Shown here: piece after piece, positions 58,435 through 64,000 of the stretch
Position numbering within the stretch: position 1 is the first letter of the stretch
How the letters are laid out: every line of letters starts with the position of its first letter
Source of the DNA: Luteimicrobium sp049844995
Lineage (GTDB): Bacteria; Actinomycetota; Actinomycetes; Actinomycetales; Cellulomonadaceae
Direction: 5' to 3'
Length of the DNA stretch: 64,000 nt
Assembly: GCF_049844995.1 (NCBI RefSeq)
Contig: NZ_JBNCMC010000004.1
Coordinates: forward strand, 595,653-659,652
Notes under the pieces: generated by a model
The model's input: only the letters and a program-made list of their open reading frames with translations
What the model was told of the DNA's origin: nothing
Database searches by the model: none
Position numbers and translations under genes: made by a program

Positions 58435-59637
58435 ATGGCCGACGACCGACCCGCGCTGGGTGTGGGCATGGTGGGGTACGCGTTCATGGGCGCCGCGCAC
58501 TCCCAGGCGTGGCGGACCGCCCCCCGCTTCTTCGACCTGCCCCTGCGCCCCCGCATGGTGGCGCTCGCGGGCCGCGACCCCGACGCCGTCCGGGCCGCGG
58601 GCGAGCGGCTGGGCTGGGAGCACACCGAGACCGACTGGCGCGCGCTCGTCGACCGCGACGACGTCGACCTGGTGGACGTCTGCACCCCCGGCGACACGCA
58701 TGCGGAGATCGCGATCGCGGCTCTCGAGGCGGGCAAGCACGTCCTGTGCGAGAAGCCGCTGGCGAACTCGGTCGAGGAGGCCGTGCGGATGGTCGACGCG
58801 GCCCGGCGCGCGGCGTCGTCCGGCGTGACCGCGACCGTCGGGTTCACCTACCGCCGCGTCCCGGCCATCCGGCTGGCTCGTGAGCTCGTCGCGGAGGGCC
58901 GCCTGGGCGAGATCCGGCACGTGCGCGCCCAGTACCTCCAGGACTGGATCGCCGACCCCGAGGCGCCGCTGAGCTGGCGCCTCGACCGCGAGCGCGCGGG
59001 CTCGGGCGCCCTGGGCGACATCGCGGCGCACGTCGTCGACCTGGCCCAGTTCGTCACCGGCGAGCGGATCACCGGGGTCGCCGGGCTCCTCGAGACGTTC
59101 GTGCACGAGCGGCCCGTGGCGGTCGCGTCCGCGGCGCTCGGGGGCCGCGGCGGCGAGGAGCGCGGCCCGGTCACCGTCGACGACGCGGCGGCCTTCCTCG
59201 CGCGGCTGTCCGGCGGCGGGATGGGGGTGTTCGAGGCGACGCGGTTCGCCTGGGGCCGCAAGAACGCGATCCGGCTCGAGGTCAACGGCTCGCGGGGCTC
59301 GCTGGCCTTCGACTTCGAGGACATGAACCTCCTGCACTTCTACGACGCGTCCGACGACCCCCGGACGGCGGGCTTCCGGCGGATCGTCGTGACCGAGCCC
59401 GAGCACCCGTACGGGGGCCACTGGTGGCCCGCCGGGCACGGGCTGGGCTACGAGCACGCGTTCACGCACCAGGTCGTCGACCTGGTGGAGGCGCTCGCGG
59501 CGGGGGAGCAGCCGACGCCGTCGTTCGAGGACGGGCTGGGCGTCCAGCGGGTCCTCGACGCGGTCGAGCGCAGCGCGGCGGCCTCGAGCGCCTGGACGTC
59601 CGTGCCCGAGCCGGCGGCCGCGGCCGCGCAGTCCTGA
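58435..59637 (+). CDS. Gfo/Idh/MocA family oxidoreductase
   Basis: 400 aa NAD(P)-dependent sugar or cyclitol dehydrogenase. N-terminal Rossmann GVGMVGYAFMGAAHSQAW, the catalytic-domain lysine in CEKPLANSVEEA (~106) and the GDIAAHVVDLAQF segment (~195) carrying the conserved Asp and His. C-terminal domain has the family's PSFEDGLGVQRVLDAV ending. The enzyme would oxidise the imported sugar or its keto form; the substrate cannot be read from sequence. RBS GAGGAGA precedes the ATG. Confidence 0.93.
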   Translation: MADDRPALGVGMVGYAFMGAAHSQAWRTAPRFFDLPLRPRMVALAGRDPDAVRAAGERLGWEHTETDWRALVDRDDVDLVDVCTPGDTHAEIAIAALEAGKHVLCEKPLANSVEEAVRMVDAARRAASSGVTATVGFTYRRVPAIRLARELVAEGRLGEIRHVRAQYLQDWIADPEAPLSWRLDRERAGSGALGDIAAHVVDLAQFVTGERITGVAGLLETFVHERPVAVASAALGGRGGEERGPVTVDDAAAFLARLSGGGMGVFEATRFAWGRKNAIRLEVNGSRGSLAFDFEDMNLLHFYDASDDPRTAGFRRIVVTEPEHPYGGHWWPAGHGLGYEHAFTHQVVDLVEALAAGEQPTPSFEDGLGVQRVLDAVERSAAASSAWTSVPEPAAAAAQS

Positions 59638-59664
59638 TCACCGACGACACGCCAGGAGGCGACC

Positions 59665-60669
59665 ATGACCCGACCGATCACCCTCTTCACCGGCCAGTGG
59701 GCCGACCTGCCGCTCGAGGAGGTCGCGCGGCTCGCGTCGGGCTGGGGCTACGACGGCCTCGAGCTCGCGTGCTGGGGCGACCACCTCGACCCGTGGCGCT
59801 GGGACGACGACGCCTACGTCCAGGGCCGCCTCGACCTGCTCGCGAAGTACGACCTCGAGGTCTTCGCGATCTCGAACCACCTCAAGGGCCAGGCGGTCTG
59901 CGACGACCCGATCGACGAGCGGCACCGCGACATCCTGCCTGACGTCGTGTGGGGCGACGGCGACCCCGAGGGCGTCCGCCGACGCGCGGCCGAGGAGATG
60001 AAGAACACGGCCCGGCTCGCCGCGCGGCTGGGCGTGAAGACGGTGGTCGGCTTCACGGGGTCGTCGATCTGGAAGTACGTCGCGATGTTCCCGCCGGCGT
60101 CCGAGGCGATGGTCGACGCGGGCTACGCCGACTTCGCGGCCCGCTGGAACCCGATCCTCGACGTGTTCGACGAGGTGGGCGTCCGTTTCGCCCACGAGGT
60201 GCACCCGAGCGAGATCGCGTACGACTACTGGACGACGGTCCGCACGCTCGAGGCGATCGGCCACCGGGAGTCGTTCGGGCTCAACTGGGACCCGAGCCAC
60301 ATGGTGTGGCAGGGGGTCGACCCGGTGGCCTTCCTCTGGGACTTCCGCGACCGGATCCTCCACGTGGACTGCAAGGACACCAAGCTGCGCATGACCAACG
60401 GCCGCAACGCGCGGCTGTCGTCGCACCTGCCCTGGGCCGACGGCCGCCGCGGCTGGGACTTCATCTCCACCGGCCACGGCGACGTGCCCTGGGAGTCCGC
60501 GTTCCGGATGCTCAACCAGATCGGCTACGACGGCCCGATCTCGGTCGAGTGGGAGGACGCCGGGATGGACCGGCTGCTCGGCGCTCCTGAGGCGCTCGAG
60601 TTCGTGCGGTCGCTCGCGTTCGACGCCCCCGACGCTGCGTTCGACGCCGCGTTCTCGACACGGTCCTGA
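59665..60669 (+). CDS. TIM-barrel sugar phosphate isomerase/epimerase family protein
   Basis: 334 aa AP-endonuclease family 2 barrel (IolE/IolI/hydroxypyruvate isomerase group). The metal and substrate ligands are suggested by FAHEVHPSEIAYD (~173), FGLNWDPSHMVWQG (~207), ILHVDCKDTKLR (~232) and ISVEWEDAGMDR (~293). Length fits the longer actinobacterial members. It follows the Gfo/Idh gene by 27 bp, with GGAGG ahead of the ATG, and is the last gene of the sugar operon before a bidirectional terminator. Confidence 0.92.
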   Translation: MTRPITLFTGQWADLPLEEVARLASGWGYDGLELACWGDHLDPWRWDDDAYVQGRLDLLAKYDLEVFAISNHLKGQAVCDDPIDERHRDILPDVVWGDGDPEGVRRRAAEEMKNTARLAARLGVKTVVGFTGSSIWKYVAMFPPASEAMVDAGYADFAARWNPILDVFDEVGVRFAHEVHPSEIAYDYWTTVRTLEAIGHRESFGLNWDPSHMVWQGVDPVAFLWDFRDRILHVDCKDTKLRMTNGRNARLSSHLPWADGRRGWDFISTGHGDVPWESAFRMLNQIGYDGPISVEWEDAGMDRLLGAPEALEFVRSLAFDAPDAAFDAAFSTRS

Positions 60670-60677
60670 CAGCGCCC

Positions 60678-60708
60678 GGGCCCGGCGGGTGCTACGCCTG
60701 CCGGGCCC
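60678..60708. terminator. bidirectional stem-loop between convergent genes
   Basis: A 12-bp stem (GGGCCCGGCGGG at 60678-60689 with 60697-60708, one G-T wobble) and a 7-nt loop. It covers the stop codon of the GNAT gene and follows the isomerase stop by 8 bp, so it can end transcription from both sides. Confidence 0.7.
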
Positions 60709-61279
60709 CGACGGCCCGCGCCATGACGACGTCGTCCTGCGGCTCCCCGCCGACGACGTAGGCGCGGCGCCCGACCTCGGCGAACCCGTGCTTGCGGTAG
60801 AACGTCTGCGCGCGCACGTTCTCGGCGTTGGTCCCGAGCCACACCGCCTGCCCGTCGAGCAGCCGGGCGGCGGCCTCGAGCGCGGCGTGCATGAGCGTGC
60901 CGGCCGCCCCGGTCCCGCGCGCTCGGGCGAGTGCGTAGATCTTGGACAGCTCGACGGACGCGGCCCGGGGATAGCCCGCACCGAGGATCGGGTCGAGCGC
61001 GGAGGCGTCGGCGGGACGGGCCCGGACGAGGAGCGCGTACCCGACCAGCCCGGCGTCTGCCTCCGCGACGAGCACCACGCAGGGGACCGCGGGCTCGCCG
61101 TACCGGCCCGCGACCCAGGCCCGGAAGTGGTCGGCGTCGAGCTCGCTCGCCACGTGCGCCGCGATGGCGTCGGGCGACAGCCCGGGAGGGCACGCGTCGG
61201 GGAACGTCTCGGCCGCGACGGCGGCGAGCGCGTCGGCCTCCTCGGGCCGCGCGAGGCGCACGGTGACGTGATCGGACAT
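60692..61279 (-). CDS. GNAT family N-acetyltransferase
   Basis: 195 aa complete GNAT fold. N-terminal VTVRLARPEEADALAAVAA, the central strand AVPCVVLVAEADAGLVGYALLV, acetyl-CoA loop ALARARGTGAAGTLMHAAL (R/Q-x-x-G-x-G/A) and the C-terminal AQTFYRKHGFAEVGRRAYVV. These match small-molecule or protein-N-terminal acetyltransferases of the RimI-like type. Substrate unknown. Divergent from the pxpABC operon. Confidence 0.92.
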   Translation of the reverse strand: MSDHVTVRLARPEEADALAAVAAETFPDACPPGLSPDAIAAHVASELDADHFRAWVAGRYGEPAVPCVVLVAEADAGLVGYALLVRARPADASALDPILGAGYPRAASVELSKIYALARARGTGAAGTLMHAALEAAARLLDGQAVWLGTNAENVRAQTFYRKHGFAEVGRRAYVVGGEPQDDVVMARAVGARQA

Positions 61280-61314
61280 GCCCTGAAAACTACCGGGTCG
61301 GCGATGATGGGGGA

Positions 61315-62079
61315 GTGACGGACGCGACGACGGCGATCGACCTCAACGTCGATCTGGGCGAGGGCTTCGGACGGTGGAGCCTCGCGGACGACGCCGCCCT
61401 CCTCGACCTGGTGAGCAGCGCCAACGTGGCGTGCGGGTTCCACGCGGGCGACCCGTCGATCATGCGGCGCACCTGCGAGGCCGCCGCGGCGCGCGGGGTG
61501 CGGATCGGCGCGCACGTCGCCTACCGGGACCTGGCCGGCTTCGGCCGCCGGTTCGTGGACGCCACCTACGACGAGCTGCGCGACGACGTCCTGTACCAGG
61601 TCGGCGCGCTCGCCGCGTTCGCCCGCGCCGCCGGGACCGAGGTGACCTACGTGAAGCCGCACGGCGCCCTCTACAACACGGTGGTCCACCACGAGGAGCA
61701 GGCCCGCGCGGTCGTCGACGCCGCCGCGGAGGCGGGGCTCGCGCTCGTCGGGCTGCCCGGCTCGGTGGTGCTGGCGCTCGCGGGAGCCGGGGGCGTCGCG
61801 ACCGTCCCGGAGGCCTTCGCCGACCGCGGCTACCGTCCCGACGGCACGCTCGTCCCGCGGCGCGAGCCCGGAGCGGTCGTGACGGACCCGGCCGAGGTGG
61901 CGGCCCGCGTCGTCCGGCTGGCCCGCGAGGGCACGGTCGTTGCCGTGGACGGCACCGTCGTCGCGTCGCCCGCGCGCAGCGTGTGCGTGCACTCCGACAG
62001 CCCGGGCGCGCTCGAGATCCTCACGGCGGTCCGCGCCGCGCTCGGGGCCGCGGGTGTCGCCGTCGTGCCGGCGGTCTGA
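61315..62079 (+). CDS. pxpA: 5-oxoprolinase subunit PxpA (LamB/YcsF family)
   Basis: 254 aa. Catalytic component of the ATP-dependent 5-oxoprolinase PxpABC, which opens pyroglutamate to glutamate. Hallmarks: IDLNVDLGEGFGRW at the start, NVACGFHAGDPSIM (~38), YVKPHGALYN (~118) and RGYRPDGTLVPRREPGAVV (~175-193). The GTG start at 61315 is preceded by GGGGG. Followed after 2 bp by pxpB. Confidence 0.95.
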   Translation: MTDATTAIDLNVDLGEGFGRWSLADDAALLDLVSSANVACGFHAGDPSIMRRTCEAAAARGVRIGAHVAYRDLAGFGRRFVDATYDELRDDVLYQVGALAAFARAAGTEVTYVKPHGALYNTVVHHEEQARAVVDAAAEAGLALVGLPGSVVLALAGAGGVATVPEAFADRGYRPDGTLVPRREPGAVVTDPAEVAARVVRLAREGTVVAVDGTVVASPARSVCVHSDSPGALEILTAVRAALGAAGVAVVPAV

Positions 62080-62081
62080 CG

Positions 62082-62765
62082 ATGGCGGGGCCGACCGGCG
62101 GCGCCGAGTTCGTGGCCCGTCCCTACGGCGCGGCCGCCGTCATGGTCGACGTGGGCGGCGACGATCCCCTCCCGCTCGTGGTCGCGCTCACGCGCGCGCT
62201 GCGCGACCGCTCCGACCCCGACGTGGTCGACCTCGTCCCGGCCGCGCGCAGCGTCCTCGTCCTCCTCCGGGAATTGCCCGACGGCGCAGCGCCCGCGGGC
62301 GCGCAGGCGCGCCTCGTCGAGCTCGTGCGTTCCGCCGCGCCGCACCTGGCAGCGGTCGCCCCGCCCGGCGACGCGGGGGACGTCGTCGAGATCCCCGTCG
62401 TCTACGACGGACCGGACCTGGACGACGTCGCGCGGCTCACCGGGCTCACGACGGCCGAGGTGGTCGAGCGTCACGCCGCGGCGCTCTACACCGCCGCGTT
62501 CGTCGGCTTCGCTCCCGGGTTCGCCTACCTGATCGGGCTGGACCCCGCCCTCCACGTCCCGCGCCTCGCGGATCCACGCCCGCACGTGGACGGGGGAGCC
62601 GTCGCCGTGGCGGGGGAGTTCACCGCCGTCTACCCGTCCCCGAGCCCCGGCGGGTGGCGGCTGATCGGACGCACGCGCACCCGCATGTTCGACGTGGCGC
62701 GGACGCCGCCGGGGTTGGTCGAGCCCGGCGCGCGCGTGCGGTTCGTGCCGGAGTCGTCGCGGTGA
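62082..62765 (+). CDS. pxpB: 5-oxoprolinase subunit PxpB (KipI-like)
   Basis: 227 aa carboxyltransferase subdomain C/D protein. Family segments: DVVEIPVVYDGPDLDDVARLTG, the FVGFAPGFAYLIGLD block (~146) and AVAGEFTAVYPSPSPGGWRLIGRT (~180-205). Start ATG at 62082, two bp after the pxpA stop. Its stop overlaps the pxpC GTG. It works with PxpC to activate 5-oxoproline for PxpA. Confidence 0.94.
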   Translation: MAGPTGGAEFVARPYGAAAVMVDVGGDDPLPLVVALTRALRDRSDPDVVDLVPAARSVLVLLRELPDGAAPAGAQARLVELVRSAAPHLAAVAPPGDAGDVVEIPVVYDGPDLDDVARLTGLTTAEVVERHAAALYTAAFVGFAPGFAYLIGLDPALHVPRLADPRPHVDGGAVAVAGEFTAVYPSPSPGGWRLIGRTRTRMFDVARTPPGLVEPGARVRFVPESSR

Positions 62766-63622
62766 TCGAGGTGCTGCAGCCAGGCCCCGCTGCGTACGTC
62801 GAGGACCTGGGGCGTCCGGGTCTCGCGTCCCTCGGCGTCGGCCGTTCCGGCGCCGCCGACCGCGGCGCCCTCGTCCGCGCCAACCGGCTGCTGGGCAATC
62901 CCGACGACGCGGCGGCGATCGAGGTGACGCTCGGCGGTCTGCACGTCCGCTTCCACGCCGACCACCTCGTCGTCCTCACCGGCGCACCGCTGCCCGCCAG
63001 GCTGGCGGGGGCTCCGGTGAGCGGCGACACGGTGCTGCGCGCCCGGCCGGGCGACGTCCTCGCGCTGGGGATCCCGACCGCGGGGCTCCGTACCTACGTG
63101 GCGGTTCGAGGCGGTGTTGCGTGTCCGCAGGTGCTCGGGTCGCGCTCGTGGGACGCCCTCGCCGAGCTCGGGCCGCCGCCCCTGCGCGAGGGGGACGTGC
63201 TTCCCGTCGGCGCCGCGGAGTGGCCGGGCCCGGTGGCGGACCGCCTGCTGCCGGCGTCGTCTGCGCCGGCCGGCGACTACCTCGCGGTCGACCTTCTGCC
63301 CGGCGTGCGGGCCGAGTGGTTCGCGCCCGAGGCATGGGGCGCACTCCTCGAGGGCCCGTACCGGGTCACGCCGGACAGCAACCGCGTGGCGCTGCGCCTC
63401 GACGGCACCGTCGTGCCGCGCTCCGAGCAGGGCGAGTACGTGTCGGAGGGGCTCGTCCGTGGCGCGGTCCAGGTCCCGCCGTCCGGTGCGCCGGTCGTCT
63501 TCCTCGCCGACCACCCGGTCACCGGGGGCTACCCGGTGGTGGCGGTGGCCACGGCGGCTGGCGTCGACGCGCTGGCGCAGCTGCGGCCCGGCGACGGCGT
63601 TCGGTTCCGCCGCGGCGAGTGA
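62762..63622 (+). CDS. pxpC: 5-oxoprolinase subunit PxpC (KipA-like)
   Basis: 286 aa biotin-dependent-carboxyltransferase-like protein. IEVLQPGPAAYVEDLGRPG at the start is the family signature; YVAVRGGVACPQVLGSRSWD (~120), VTPDSNRVALRLDG (~203) and YVSEGLVRGAVQVPPSG (~228) follow. Shorter than many members but with all blocks. GTGA overlap with pxpB; last gene before the rRNA leader. Confidence 0.94.
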   Translation: MIEVLQPGPAAYVEDLGRPGLASLGVGRSGAADRGALVRANRLLGNPDDAAAIEVTLGGLHVRFHADHLVVLTGAPLPARLAGAPVSGDTVLRARPGDVLALGIPTAGLRTYVAVRGGVACPQVLGSRSWDALAELGPPPLREGDVLPVGAAEWPGPVADRLLPASSAPAGDYLAVDLLPGVRAEWFAPEAWGALLEGPYRVTPDSNRVALRLDGTVVPRSEQGEYVSEGLVRGAVQVPPSGAPVVFLADHPVTGGYPVVAVATAAGVDALAQLRPGDGVRFRRGE

Positions 63623-63643
63623 CGACGGTCACCCGGCCGGGAG

Positions 63644-63673
63644 TTGCACCAGCGGCCCGGCGCCCCGTAGTGT
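63644..63673 (+). promoter_or_regulatory. rRNA operon promoter P1
   Basis: TTGCAC (63644-63649), an 18-bp spacer and TAGTGT (63668-63673), 22 bp after pxpC. This is the upstream promoter of the rRNA leader. Confidence 0.6.
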
Positions 63674-63855
63674 TCTGGATGTCGCCCGGCAGGGAGGAAC
63701 GGACAGGCCAGCTTCGGTTGGTGTGGCTGGTCCCCCGGGAACATCCCCTGAAAGTCGTTTTGGCTGGTCGCTCTGCGTCCGGCGGGCGCCAGGGGGCCTC
63801 ATCTGGTTCGTCGATCGTGGTTCGCATCTCCTCTTCGGAGGGTTGCGGGTTCGGT

Positions 63856-63884
63856 TTGCTGCTGGGGTGGGGGTCGGGTAAGAT
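63856..63884 (+). promoter_or_regulatory. rRNA operon promoter P2
   Basis: TTGCTG (63856-63861), a 17-bp spacer and TAAGAT (63879-63884). The -10 matches TANNNT well, and it is placed about 60 bp before the conserved leader motif, as expected for the main rrn promoter in actinobacteria. Confidence 0.7.
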
Positions 63885-63940
63885 GGAGAAGTTGCCCCGG
63901 TGATGGCCTGGAAGGGTTTGATCGGGTGAGCGTCCGTTTC

Positions 63941-63960
63941 TTGAGAACTCAACAGTGTGC
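63941..63960 (+). ncRNA. conserved actinobacterial rRNA leader motif
   Basis: TTGAGAACTCAA is a perfect palindrome followed by CAGTGTGC. This string is the conserved leader/antitermination-type element found just upstream of 16S rRNA in actinobacteria. It identifies the end of the window as the 5' leader of an rrn operon. The mature 16S start (GAGTTTGATCCTGG...) is not reached. The 63623-64000 gap holds only the two promoters and this leader, including a CTCC/GGAG hairpin near 63829. Confidence 0.85.
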
Positions 63961-64000
63961 TTGATAGTCAATGCCAATTTTTAACCCTCGATGGGTTGCT

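Noticed and set aside
63941..64000. Start of the 16S rRNA gene
   Set aside because: Only the leader is present. The conserved GAGTTTGATC start of mature 16S does not occur before the window ends.

Overview
The window is very GC-rich with strong third-codon GC bias, tightly packed genes, many 4-bp ATGA/GTGA gene overlaps, frequent GTG starts and several leaderless-type promoters. Gene content (GlgE trehalose/glucan pathway, long NAD+ DNA ligase beside a MetE-like gene, mnmA and a cysteine desulfurase, MoaB-MoaE fusion, actinobacterial rRNA leader) points to an actinobacterium, most likely Micrococcales and Cellulomonas-like. The genus is my inference. No phage, transposase, CRISPR array or tRNA was seen.

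Layout. (1) 1-5995: a family-5 (Opp/Dpp-type) ABC transporter, cut at the left edge, followed by a ROK repressor; the repressor suggests that oligosaccharides rather than peptides are carried. (2) 6018-11505, minus strand: maltokinase, TreS and GlgE, which turn trehalose into maltose-1-phosphate and then alpha-1,4-glucan. (3) 11654-16780: an AbiEi-like/DUF559 nuclease-fold gene bracketed by two near-identical palindromes, a FAD-dependent dehydrogenase and GlgX. (4) 16852-24374, minus strand: an acetate block (Acs, SatP, SSS symporter, small partner protein, LytTR regulator, LytS-type kinase), then a GNAT gene behind two tandem structured repeats. (5) 24554-29117: EtfBA, an AlkZ-like winged-helix protein and an APH-fold kinase. 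(6) 29118-29572: a repeat-rich convergent gap. (7) 29573-36832: a compact molybdenum locus (MoaD, MoaA; a MerR-like/TOBE regulator, ModA, ModB, a ModC-MoeA fusion, MoaC and a MoaB-MoaE fusion). (8) 36930-41473: three luciferase-like monooxygenases and a second APH-fold kinase. (9) 41552-51641: cysteine desulfurase, MnmA, MetE-like protein, membrane protein, HtrA-like protease, prolyl oligopeptidase, a small membrane protein and LigA. (10) 51652-60669: a divergent sugar locus with ROK, ThuA-like and DHDPS-like proteins on one side and an RbsABC-type importer, Gfo/Idh/MocA dehydrogenase and TIM-barrel isomerase on the other. (11) 60692-63622: a GNAT and PxpABC 5-oxoprolinase. (12) 63623-64000: the two-promoter leader of an rRNA operon; the window stops just before mature 16S.

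The most unusual material is non-coding. Two adjacent ~128-bp elements (23504-23630 and 23651-23778) share architecture and a GATCAAG...CCCTGA...CTTG core, while their 22-bp outer stems differ at five positions that are all compensated on the other arm. Two 90%-identical long palindromes bracket the DUF559 gene. Several intergenic gaps carry clusters of a short word unique to each gap, at helically phased spacing. The ModC-MoeA in-frame fusion is the most notable protein-level feature.
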